From contig OX336345.1 in assembly GCA_946902875.1 (NCBI GenBank), positions 15,469,395 to 15,533,394 of the forward strand: DNA of 64,000 bases, in the 5' to 3' direction. The position numbers and the translations under genes are program-made. Below the pieces are notes generated by a model. That model saw only the letters and a program-made list of their open reading frames with translations, did no database searches and was not told where the DNA came from. The DNA is from Nematopogon swammerdamellus. Lineage: Eukaryota > Arthropoda > Insecta > Lepidoptera > Adelidae. Position 1 is the first letter of the stretch, and each line of letters opens with the position of its first letter. Of the stretch, positions 55,228 through 64,000 are shown in pieces.

Positions 55228-55735
55228 GGTTAGTTTCTTCATCGATTGTCTTGCACACAACGCATGGTATGGGTGTCTGTCCATCGATCGTCTTGCACAT
55301 AATGCATGCCATAGGTGTCTGTCCATCGATCGTCTTGCACACAACGCATGTTATAGGTGTCTGCCATCGATCGTCTTGCACACAACGCATGTCATAGGTG
55401 TCTGTCCATCGATCGTCTTGCACACAACACATGTCATAAGATAAGTGTCTGTCCATCGATCGTCTTGCACACAGCGCATGTCATAGGTGTCTTGTCCATC
55501 GATCGTCTTGCACACAACGCATGTCATAGGTGTCTGTCCATCGATCGTCTTGCACACAACACATGTCATAGGTGTCTGTTCATCGATCGTCTTGCACACA
55601 ACACATGTCATAGGTGTCTGTCCATCGATCGTCTTGCACACAACTCATGTCATAGGTGTCTGTCCATCGATTGTTTTGCACACGACGCATGTCACGGACC
55701 TCTGTCCATAGATGGTCTTGCACAGTAATTAGACC
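55228..55735. repeat. 42-bp minisatellite, about 12 copies
   Basis: Unit GTGTCTGTCCATCGATCGTC plus TTGCACACAACGCATGTCATAG, exactly 42 bases in most copies. Because 42 is a multiple of three, frames stay open on both strands (for example CKTIDGQTPMTCVV on minus). Copies near both edges are more diverged. No start, signal or flanking exon suggests translation. Confidence 0.93.
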
Positions 55736-57058
55736 AACGTTGTAGATGTTGACATGCGATCGCTGAGTGACAGCGAAGCACTGCGCACGCGCATTGCTGT
55801 TAGTGGATAGGAATTTTGGCAACACTATGTTACCGTACAGGGCATTTTTGGTGACCAATCTAGCATGTATTTCTCTCATCTGTGTGTAGATCCGATTCAT
55901 TGAATCATTTACAAATTCGAAGCCAAGTCTATCCCATCCCGACCCATCAGTAGTCAGAGCCCAAATAGGTCAATTTCAACTCTAAGGTAACATGCGTGAC
56001 GAGTACACCCAAAAATGTTTTCAGGTAAAAAATATCCAACAAGCCGCTTCTCTAAGCTCCTTATAAATATGGATTCAGTCGTAAAAATCAATTTGCGAGG
56101 GAGTCACAAAAGTAATCGTCCGTGAAACCTGTTTATACTAAAAAAAAACTTCACCCCAGACAAGGGGTGAAACTCCAGGCCGTTTCCTACTTCACTTTCC
56201 TTCTTCCGTAAGTTTGTTTTAGCGTTTCGCGAAGTGAAAATTTAAATAGGGAGCCGTTGCCGCTATCGCGTTTGGTAATGCCGTTAAAAGTTTCGGCTTA
56301 ACGCGAATGCTAACTCTTTTTATTGCGAAGTTTTATTATGTTTAACAAAATATGAAAAGAAAATCCCTTTAACGTAACGACGTGAGTCGCTGTGAGATTT
56401 TTGAAGGGTGAGTTCGACTACTTAGTCTTTCCCATCCTTTCGAAACGCAGCGAAAAGTCATCAAAAGATAACCAGTATTGTTTTGTTCTCAGGCATAGTT
56501 CATTTTCAGTGTGATATTTTTTTCAATTATGCTTAACTGAACTTTAAATCAGTATGTATACACAAGGACAAATATTTATTTATCACGTCTGAAATTGGTA
56601 GCTGTTTATGACTTTTCGCTGAGCTTAAATGGCTAAGACTATATAGTAATCCAAATATAAAGATTCAAGAAAATTTATATTAATAAAGAATTTACAAAAA
56701 AAATAAAAAAGATTCAAGCGTGCTAATATTATTTACTAGTAAATATTACCTATTATTTACTGTTAAAACGTTCAACGCTTGTTCCTTTTCACGGGAGATC
56801 CCTGGATGGGAACGAGTCGAATCTCAAGTCAGACTGCTGGCATTGCGGTGCTGAAAACTCAAAAAGGGTTGGATGAAGAGATTTGTGAGAATGTATGTCT
56901 GTCTGTAATGAGTAATCTCGAAAACGGTAAAGCTGATCAGCAACAGGGGTTCACAAGAAGGGAAGAATTGGTCATCAACCAGATTAAGAACAGTTTATTA
57001 GGAAGGACTTAAATCGTTGAGCCACATGCGAACAATCACTTTTCGTAGCCTGTTTTAT
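55736..57058. other. No gene recognised
   Basis: The 77-codon plus frame at 56779-57012 (contains TRREELVINQIKN) has mixed composition and could be a real small ORF or repeat relic; I cannot support it. Confidence 0.35.
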
Positions 57059-57862
57059 ACAGGGTGGCCCAGTTATAGTAGTCCAAAAATTTTTTTTAGA
57101 TGGAGGACATCATGCTGACTCATTTAAAAATAACATTACTTCCGCGAAAATCAATAGTTTAGAAGTTATGATTTTTTTTAACTTTTTTTGAAATTTCTCT
57201 ATTTTAGTCACATTAACCGCTCTAGTTGGATATCTAGGTTTACTCCTAGACTGTACTGTTGCTATAGCCCTTTCAGTGAATTTTTGTTCAGTTTACATTA
57301 AAACTGATGAATTTTTGAAAAATCACTGTGAAAAAAAAAGTACTACCGGAGATTTGCCCATGCCCTTAAAAACTACCTATACATATCACAATTCTCCAGA
57401 CCACAAATTGTAGTGGTGTTACAATTGTAACATATTCAAAATTAACATCATTTGTACCAAGTCACTGCAATAAAAAGTGACGATTACCTTAATTTTTAAA
57501 ATCTTATTTTTGTCACAACGTTAGTTAAACTACAATTTCACATTATTCACAAACCTGTCTCTAATAGCGCTAATCTACACATAAAAAACTGTTTAGTAAT
57601 GTTAAAAAAAAAAAAAAAATTTAAATTAAGGTAATCGTCACTTTTTATCGTAGTGACTTTGTACACATTATGTTAATTTTGAATATGTTACAATTATTAC
57701 ACCACTACAATTTTTGATCTGGAGAATTGTGATATGTATAGGTAGTTTTTAAGGGCATGGGCAAATCTCCGGTAGTACTTTTTTTTCACAGTGATTTTTC
57801 AAAAATTCATCAGTCCTCCATCTAAAAAAAATTTTTGGACTACTATAACTGGGCCACCCTGT
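57059..57862. mobile_element. Foldback MITE, 804 bp, asymmetric arms
   Basis: Termini ACAGGGTGGCCCAGTTATAG (left) and CTATAACTGGGCCACCCTGT (right) are perfectly inverted for about 48 bp. Inverted similarity resumes between 57310-57520 and 57630-57810 (GTACTACCGGAGATTTGCCC, TATGTATAGGTAG). The left arm has about 190 bp (57110-57300) with no partner on the right, so one arm was deleted. TA-rich flanks would suit a Tc1/mariner-type origin, not proven. No transposase. Confidence 0.87.
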
Positions 57863-59110
57863 TATATATAGGTACTACCATAACCCGTGCTCTAATGAAT
57901 CCTACATCCCACACTCGCCGAACTCGCTCGGAACATCCATATCTTACTGACACCCAACTTCTGATTTGCATTGCTTTTCGAAATCGTTCCTGTAGAAGTG
58001 TACGACCAAAATACGGAATGCTATTTCGTTGAGTGTGTTCCCTACTAACATAAAAGAATAGAAGAATAACGTTTAAAATAACATTAATTTTCTCTTTCAT
58101 AAAAAATACACAGAACATGATACATACATAACACAAAACAAGGGGGAAAAGGAAGCTATCTCAGCTAATATGCTACAGCTCCCTCGCGATGAGAGCGCTA
58201 CAGCGCTGGATTCCGCTGGCCCCATCATACGTATTTATATAACACATTTATAATATCAGCTATCACCACATAAAGTCACTTAAATAGAATCACAAAAATC
58301 ATAACATATTTAACAAATAAATCTAACAAGGAGAAAACTTATTGTGGTTAAAAAAGCATGAATTTATAAACAAAAAACAAAACAACCTTACAGGACATGA
58401 TGTTAAGCAAACAAAAAATAGACGAAAACGAAGTGATAATGTTTTAACAAACCTTTCCGTATTTATTCGTAATTATTCCCAAGATGCCTCACCCATATAT
58501 GTGTAGTGTAGGTGAGAGCAATGCCAATCAGCAACTTCGTGACTGTATAACCTAGAGAGGGATCTTCAAAGATCGTGTCAATAAATTCGACGATTTTTTT
58601 TGGTAGCTTTCATGGCGCCTCTCTGAGCGTGGTTTCGCGAAGATTCCATAGGAATTTTGGCAAAGGAAACCCGTGCGGCCGCTTATAAAAAACAAGAAAA
58701 AAAATATGCTAAAACATTTTCGTTTCTTATTTATGGTGTAATGCCCCAAGCCACAAGGAAGCCTAGTTGCATGGTCCCATATTCCGACAAGCGGACATCA
58801 TGAATCTGCAATTCTGCACGCAGGGTTTCCTTACTTAATGTGTTCGGTCCAATTGCAGTCCTGCTGGACAATTACGACGGAAATACCTCATCATGGCACC
58901 TTGTTCCGACAGGCTGTCATCGTGAATCTGGACGCGGAGGCGCCTGTTTGATAGCCGGAGAGGTAGCCGCAGGGCGACGGTCTGGCGCCCGACATCAATG
59001 ATTCATCGTCGCAGAGGGTGGGCGTGCGGGGTTTCCCGGGATATGTGTTTGTCATCGCTTGGCCGGCGCATAGCTGTACTTTGACATATGTCACGTGACA
59101 TACTATTTCA
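57863..59110. other. No gene recognised; probable decayed repeats at 58740-59100
   Basis: 58780-58830 and 58880-58935 share related words (CCGACAAGCGGACATCATGA / CCGACAGGCTGTCATCGTGA, then AATCTG), suggesting an old internal duplication. Minus frames there have no recognised domain. Confidence 0.4.
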
Positions 59111-59117
59111 CTCGTGA

Positions 59118-59360
59118 CATGTCGGTATTGGACACCGGGTGGCTAATCTCAAGTGGCATAGGGCTGGGCACATCAGCCGGAGAGATGATGACCGTTGTAG
59201 TAACCGCGTCCTATACTGGCGACGGTGTACAGGAAAAGGGAGAGTGGGAATAACACCCGCCAGGTGCGACGACATCAAAGAAAGCATTGCTTCCATACCC
59301 CAGAGGCCTGGAGGAAATTTGGAGAGCATACATACTATCCAAATTTCCTATCCAGGGTAA
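59118..59360 (+). pseudogene. RTE-like LINE RT C-terminal fragment
   Basis: GIGHRVANLKWHRAGHISRR then VLYWRRCTGKGRVG and RCDDIK match the (K/R)W.WAGH.(A/S)RR...W.P..GKR.VG block near the end of RTE-type LINE ORFs. The same segment begins at 63873 with fewer substitutions. Confidence 0.75.
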
Positions 59361-59369
59361 TTTAAAATA

Positions 59370-59926
59370 AAAAAAAAACGGCTAAGTGCGTGTCGGACAA
59401 CGCGCAGTGTAGGGTTCCGTAGTTGCGGAGTTGGTCGACTATTACTCGTCAACCTGTACAGCTTACTTTCCTTTTAATTTCGATGTATATACTACTGCTG
59501 TGAATTTTTTCACATATCTAATCACAACCGTTTAGCTGGCAGGGGTGGGGACACTTGACTCTACAAAAATTAGCACTTAAAAGCTTAATAAATCGCAAAC
59601 GGATCCCTAAAACGAAAAATCCTTTTCACAAACCCGCAATATTTTCCAAAGACCTATCCAACGACATCCCACACGATGGGGTAGACGTGAAAAAATGCAT
59701 CCCCACTTTAAGTGTAGGGCAGGTACCCAAAAAAAAAAATTATTTCAAAATTTTTATTTTACCACTTTGTCGGCGTTATTAATATGTATACCCGTACCAA
59801 CTTACAACTTTCTAGTACGAAGGGTTTCTGAGCTAAGCCGCGGACAGACGGACAGACAGACAGACGGACGGACATGGCGAAACTATAAGGGTTCCTTGTT
59901 GACTACGGAACCCTAATAACATACTA
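59370..59926 (+). repeat. Repeat C-like element, 557 bp
   Basis: Starts ACGGCTAAGTGCGTGTCGG and GTAGGGTTCCGTAG; ends CGGACAGACGGACAGACAG, ATGGCGAAACTATAAGGGTT and ACTACGGAACCCTAA. A longer subfamily of repeat C. Confidence 0.75.
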
Positions 59927-59938
59927 TATTATACTAGG

Positions 59939-60298
59939 TTTTTTTTATGGAAACTGGCACGGTTGGCTTCATCACCTACAACATTCGTGATGTCAGCCCA
60001 TAACATCGGGTGAACTAGGTGCCATGTCAATGCTTTCCTTTGGTCGTGCCGGCTACATTGAACTGGACGAAAAACACGACCAATTACATATCCGCTTCGA
60101 CCAACCCTTTTTTTTCGCTGCGGTGCCGTTTTTAAACCCAACCACCTAGTAAGGTAAGGTGGAAAGGGACCCACAGTTTTACGTGAAATCCATCAGCTTC
60201 AAGGACCACACAGTCATCCATTCAAGTTCTGACCACGCCCGGGTGTGTTAAGATCACGAAAGATGGTCGATTCATCGTATTACCGAACTCCCGTGGCT
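59939..60298 (-). repeat. 5S/tRNA-headed SINE, copy 4 (diverged)
   Basis: T-run then ATGGAAACTGGCACGGTTGG and TCAGCCCATAACATCGGGTG. The 5S-like region (minus GGTCAGAACTTGAATGG at 60233-60217) is more mutated than in other copies, and the B-box-like region is lost. Confidence 0.75.
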
Positions 60299-61612
60299 AA
60301 CAACAATCTCTTACATATGTACTCTGCCACATGGTTTGAACTTCCTGAAGAAACATTAGACAGCTTGACTGCTCGAAAAAAATTCAGAAGGTAGGTGTAG
60401 GTAAAATAATTAAAAGTCAACTTTGGCAAGGTTTTCTTTTTGTATTAAAAATGGGTGATTCTTATCATACATTAAAAGTGATTTAGTTCTATGATAATAG
60501 GTTTTGAAAAAATGTTGTTATTTTTTTTCGAAATGTGTGAGGAAAATATAAATTAATATCTCTAAAACCTGTCATTCTAATCGTTGTCTGTAGTGAGAAA
60601 GTTTACTGACTCTCAGTCGAACCCCCTTGGACCTCGAGCGAGGATTTAACCCTTTTATATCTCCATTTAAGGTTTCATGCAGCTGTAATTAGTTCCCTAA
60701 ATTATCCTAATTCCTATAATTGCGTGGAAACCTATTTAACACACGCACTGTGTAGCTGACATTCTATATATCAACTAAGTACAGAATCCTTAATACTGAC
60801 TTTTATTTGTAGCACGATTTTGGTGATATCAGGTAAATTTTTTCCATCCTGTATTTTTAATATCTACTTTAAAATTTACGTAGGTATGAATTTTAATTAA
60901 TCAAATTAAATGGCCTTGGGAATGTGGGAATGGGCCTATGAAATTAAATTTTCATTTCCATATACCTACCTGGGCAGTAGTACAATTTCTCAGTTAGTGT
61001 TGTACATACATACATACCACATGCTGTACCCCGACAATCGGAGTAAGCAAAGTAATTCGTGATGTGCTGCAAGTACTCTTGTGAATTACAGCACAACACC
61101 GATCACCACGTTTCGCAAAGTATTCGAACAAGATAATTATCAAGCAGCTAGTAAGGCACGAAGACCCAGTTAGTCTTGTTGCTAAGGCAATTACGAAAAT
61201 CTAAATTAATTATCTCTAAAACCTGTCATTCTACAATCGTTGTCTATATTGAAGAAACCACAGACGTCAGTCAAACAGTCTCACTTACGCCAAGGGCTAG
61301 CACGCACTGCGGAAAAAAAACGTGCGGGTTTTTCCTAAAAATTCTGTATCTTATAGAAAATATATGACCGTACACGCACTGCAGTTTAATTTAGTGTGAT
61401 GCGGTGCGGATTTTTTTCCGCGCCGATGTGACAAAACCGCACGGATTTTTATTCGCAGTGCATGGATTGTTTCAATCAATAAAAAAAATAAAAAAATAAA
61501 ACTCGGATATAATATTAGCTGTGCGACGTGCGTGCTAGTCCTAACGCTCGGCCAAAAACTCTCAAATATTATCATATGACTTTCAGAAACAGTTAAAACA
61601 ATATTTACGAGT
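60299..61612. other. No gene recognised; repeat B fragment at 61015-61170
   Basis: 61015-61170 carries CCGACAATCGGAGTAAGCAA to GCACGAAGACCC of repeat B and breaks off before the second half. 61300-61460 has three related AT-rich segments with GTGCGG-containing words, perhaps a local duplication. Confidence 0.5.
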
Positions 61613-61930
61613 TTGCGTGATAGATTGTTCCTAGGTAATCTAACCCCTGACGGCAAAAGACCTGACGGCTTGACCTTGGTTCCGTGGCAACAGGGAAAGG
61701 CGCTCGTGTGGGACGCAACATGCGTCGACACATTAGCACCGCATTCCACTTTCCTCCCGTTCGGCCGACTAAGTACAGCCGCCGCCAACAAGCGGCGTAA
61801 AAGTCGACAAGTCTGGTGACCCACGTGCCAAGACTCATCTCGTACGGCGTATTAGCCTCGAAATTCAGAGGGACAACACGCAGCCAGTGTACTGGCTACC
61901 CCCCCACCCCCCCTCCCCCTCGTCCCCCTC
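61613..61930 (+). pseudogene. LINE C-terminal fragment, family L copy 3
   Basis: The frame starts [32 protein letters not shown]; then in a shifted frame [20 protein letters not shown] and DNTQPVYW. Together these are the linker and tail that follow the RT in the LINE group also seen at 17960-18318 and 37790-37995. At least one frameshift. A C-run at 61900-61915 follows. Confidence 0.78.
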
Positions 61931-62030
61931 GGGGGACGGTCGAATTAGAGGATTTTGTTTTTACTTTAACATTAGGTTTTTTTATTTAGTCTTAATTTAT
62001 TCTAGTTTAGGTTAATTTAGTTTTATGTAT

Positions 62031-62036
62031 TTTATT
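62031..62036 (-). terminator. Polyadenylation signal of the small secreted-peptide gene
   Basis: AATAAA on the minus strand 27 bases after the stop, giving a short 3' UTR; further AT-rich sequence follows. Confidence 0.55.
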
Positions 62037-62062
62037 CATATTGTAAATTCTTAATTTGTATG

Positions 62063-62290
62063 TCAATTTGGAATATATATAGAAGATTGACCCCTCGTGT
62101 TAGTATTAAATACAGGCGTGTAGTTGTTGTTCCTAGTATTCGAGTTGGCGTTACGGTTGAACTGGTTGACGTTATTGCTGGGTAGCCCTTGGTCTTGGCC
62201 ACCAGCCCCCGCGTTGACACCAAATGTCGTACCAGCGAACGCCGCGCACGCCATGGCTGCCAATATCAGCAGCACAAGTGTGAACTTGAC
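62063..62290 (-). CDS. Secreted Asn/Gly-rich peptide, exon 2
   Basis: Preceded on the minus strand by TATTTTTTTCAG, a strong splice acceptor ending at 62291. Joined to the ATG-only exon at 63496-63498 it gives a 76-residue protein: signal peptide MVKFTLVLLILAAMACAAFA followed by a mature part of about 56 residues rich in Asn, Thr, Gly and Gln, ending SSIYIPN. There are no cysteines in the mature part and no family recognised; a small secreted structural, immune or cuticle-associated peptide is possible. The unspliced frame that starts inside the intron at 62341 is an artefact. Confidence 0.75.
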   Translation of the reverse strand, partial: VKFTLVLLILAAMACAAFAGTTFGVNAGAGGQDQGLPSNNVNQFNRNANSNTRNNNYTPVFNTNTRGQSSIYIPN

Positions 62291-62439
62291 CTGAAAAAAA
62301 TAAAAAAATAAAAAATAAGACATTGGGACAACAAGGGACATTGTGATTTTTAACAGGAGTAGATCATCGAGATATATTACTAGACTAGAGTATGCGCAAC
62401 GAAGAAAGTTTCAAGGAAATCAAATCGCAATAACTGAGG

Positions 62440-62700
62440 TATCAGGGAAGGATGCGGGGTGGCTGGTGCAGCTCGGAGAGCCGAGGGATAGAGGTGACCG
62501 AACAGTCAATATCACCTCCGAGAAGGTAGGTGCCATACCGAAGGCTTCCCTTTGGATTGCTTGCTATACTGGACTGGAGGAGAGCACATGCAGGCTGCTA
62601 TGCGGCTATTTAAATCCAGTAAGGTCGTCAACAAACCCAGTCAGCTACAATTTTAACCTAAGCTACAATTTTAACCTAGTAAGGGGCAAGGGATGTTGAC
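62440..62700 (+). repeat. Dispersed repeat E, plus copy
   Basis: AATATCACCTCCGAGAAGGT, TGCCATACCGAAGGCTTCCC and CTGGACTGGAGGAGAGCAC correspond to the minus-strand copy at 13995-14265. It ends with a short duplication of AGCTACAATTTTAACCT. Confidence 0.65.
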
Positions 62701-62810
62701 AGGCTAGATAGCCTAGCAACAGTTCGCAGATCTTCTGGCATGGCGTCTGCGCGTGGTTTCGCGAGGAGAGGTGATTTTGGCTCTGTTGGCTGCACCATTC
62801 ATCCCTCGGA
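62696..62810 (+). repeat. LINE 3' fragment related to 40431-40600
   Basis: GCTAGATAGCCTAGCAACAG, GCAGATCTTCTGGCATGGCG and CGCGAGGAGAGGTGATTTTG resemble the reverse complement of 40480-40580. Confidence 0.6.
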
Positions 62811-63249
62811 ACAGCGACCCCTAGATGTTCCATTTCAAAATTTGGCCATAACAGCAATGCGCAAACTTCTGTGCTTGAATTTATGAATTGTTTTTATTGC
62901 TAGCCAAGTACAACAGGTACAGAGTTAGGCCACGCATCCAAATTTGAGCAATCTCTCAGGTTGTGCAAGAAATTTTGTCGCTGTGAAAACATCCCAATAC
63001 CCTGAAATTGGCTGCGCCTGAGGATTCGACTTCGAGCAAAGCCGCCCGGTTCGGCAGGAAAAAAAAACCTTCGCAGTGACAAAATAGACGGGAATATGAG
63101 TTGCGCAGTCGGGCGGCTCCCAACTTCGCACCGAACAATTTGGTGCACTCGAAGCAATTAGCATCTGCATAGAACGAGATTATGGCTGCCGCCGTAAGGT
63201 TTTGGATGGTAGCCAACCGTTCCACTTTCGTCATTATATGGCCTACTAT

Positions 63250-63466
63250 GATATGTCGCTTAGGGTGTAGCGCCATAGCTAGGATATCGAGCGTCCATTG
63301 CGTGAAGCAGGAATAACATCTAGTTATTTTGAAATCAGGCCTTAAGGCACTTTAAATGATATATCGCTTAGGGTGTACCGCCATAGATAGGATATCGAGT
63401 GCCTATTGCGTGAAGCAGGAGCAACATCTAGGTATTTGGACATCTGGCCTTAAGGCACTTTAAAAT
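63250..63466. repeat. 108-bp tandem duplication inside the intron
   Basis: Two copies, from 63250 and 63358, sharing TCGCTTAGGGTGTA, GCCATAG, AGGATATCGAG and GGCCTTAAGGCACTTTAAA. Confidence 0.85.
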
Positions 63467-63495
63467 CGATTTTGAATTTTTAAATATGTACTTAC

Positions 63496-63498
63496 CAT
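63496..63498 (-). CDS. Secreted peptide gene, coding part of exon 1 (ATG only)
   Basis: ATG immediately followed by the donor GTAAGT. The 5' UTR probably runs from about 63550 to 63499. A first exon that ends right after the initiator codon is a known arrangement in lepidopteran genes for small secreted and cuticular proteins, and splicing restores a perfect signal peptide. Confidence 0.7.
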
Positions 63499-63572
63499 TT
63501 TGCTAGTCGATTTATCAGCTATCACAAGTCGTCGTCAGAAAGGGTTTTAGCATTCACTTGTCCGACACTTGA

Positions 63573-63580
63573 TATTTATA
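63573..63580 (-). promoter_or_regulatory. TATA box of the small secreted-peptide gene
   Basis: TATAAATA on the minus strand, 75-82 bases upstream of the ATG. Transcription would start about 30 bases downstream, near 63550. Confidence 0.65.
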
Positions 63581-63868
63581 CAAAAATTAGGAGGAATATA
63601 ATTAATAATGAATTATGATTTAATCACTACGGCAAAAATGTTGGAACTTAATTGAGTTTTAAATGCCTCAAGTATGGATAGAAGCGACCTACCTGCCTAG
63701 CAACCTCGCGAAGCGTCATTTAATCAATGCATATCACTTCTACCTTTTGGTAAATAATTTAATATATAAAATGTGGTGCAATCCAAAACTTTTGCAAATA
63801 ATTTCTAATCTTTAACCTATCTACCGAATTGAATTGTTATATTTTGTATTTTGTTTGTATATTGACGC
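63581..63868. other. Upstream flank, no feature recognised
   Basis: AT-rich promoter-side flank with no supported element. Confidence 0.4.
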
Positions 63869-63872
63869 ACCA

Positions 63873-64000
63873 AAGTAGTCGATATTGGACATCGGGTGAC
63901 TATGCTCAAATGGCAGTGGGCTGGGCACGCCAGTCGACGAGACGACAACCGTTGGAGTGAATGGGCCGTACACTGGCGGCCGTGGACAGGGAAACGGAGT
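63873..64000 (+). pseudogene. RTE-like LINE RT fragment, cut by the window end
   Basis: The frame reads VDIGHRVTMLKWQWAGHASR, RDDNRWSEWAVHWRPW and TGKRS, closer to the usual RTE consensus (WQWAGH, W.P) than the copy at 59118. It may continue intact beyond the window. Confidence 0.78.

Larger units (their letters stand above)
62291..63495 (-). other. Intron of the small secreted-peptide gene, filled with repeats
   Basis: 1,205 bp, donor GTAAGTAC (63495-63488) and acceptor TTTTTTCAG. It contains a repeat E copy (62440-62700), a LINE 3' piece (62696-62810), unassigned sequence at 62890-63240 and a 108-bp tandem duplication (63250-63466). Confidence 0.72.

Noticed and set aside
61351..61824. 157-codon minus-strand frame
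   Set aside because: It is antisense to the LINE family L tail and runs into AT-rich DNA; no domain.
62063..62341. 92-codon unspliced frame starting at 62341
   Set aside because: The first 17 codons are poly-pyrimidine intron end (FLFFYFFQ); the splice model with ATG at 63498 explains the frame better.

Overview
The window looks like a chromosomal stretch from a moth or butterfly (Lepidoptera). It is AT-rich and gene-poor, and it is packed with nested transposable-element remains of types familiar from lepidopteran genomes: CR1/Jockey-like and RTE-like LINE tails, Helitron termini and a Pif1-type helicase piece, foldback MITEs, tRNA-headed SINEs, and the dispersed family containing AGGGTTCCGTA. 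The order-level assignment is inference from these repeats and from a cuticle-type gene; no species can be named.

Only two host genes can be called well, both on the minus strand. At 30002-30718 lies an intact, intronless 238-residue secreted cuticle-like protein with a TATA box 68 bases upstream of its ATG. At 62063-63498 lies a two-exon gene for a 76-residue secreted Asn/Gly-rich peptide whose first exon contributes only the ATG. Weak candidates for exons of other genes are at 25021-25191 (possible terminal exon) and 41907-41934 (possible 28-nt microexon).

Layout. 1-7.4 kb: unannotated AT-rich DNA, a composite dispersed repeat, a foldback element and a decayed CR1-like LINE. 7.4-11.2 kb: a 206-bp-arm near-perfect palindrome, a Pif1/Helitron helicase C-terminus, and a 2.8-kb, 130-bp-period satellite joined to that helicase frame. 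11.3-17.6 kb: nested repeats, a SINE, a second foldback, Helitron-like ends and a hAT-like MITE. 18-20.3 kb: a LINE C-terminus and two copies of a GC-rich element. 20.7-27.2 kb: SINEs, Helitron, RTE LINE, MITE and a hairpin inserted in a SINE. 27-43 kb: sparse, with the cuticle gene and scattered LINE/SINE remains. 43.55-49.85 kb: a complete young LTR element (two 1,772-bp LTRs, non-coding interior) sitting in a palindrome. 50-62 kb: Helitron, LINE tails, a 42-bp minisatellite, a foldback MITE and SINEs. 62-63.6 kb: the small secreted-peptide gene, its intron full of repeats. The window ends inside an RTE LINE fragment.

The most notable observations are the LARD-like LTR element with unusually long LTRs and its palindromic target, a SINE family whose head combines tRNA A/B boxes with a 5S rRNA segment, the helicase-linked satellite with higher-order structure, and several long hairpin loci. 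All similarity statements are by eye; no database was searched.
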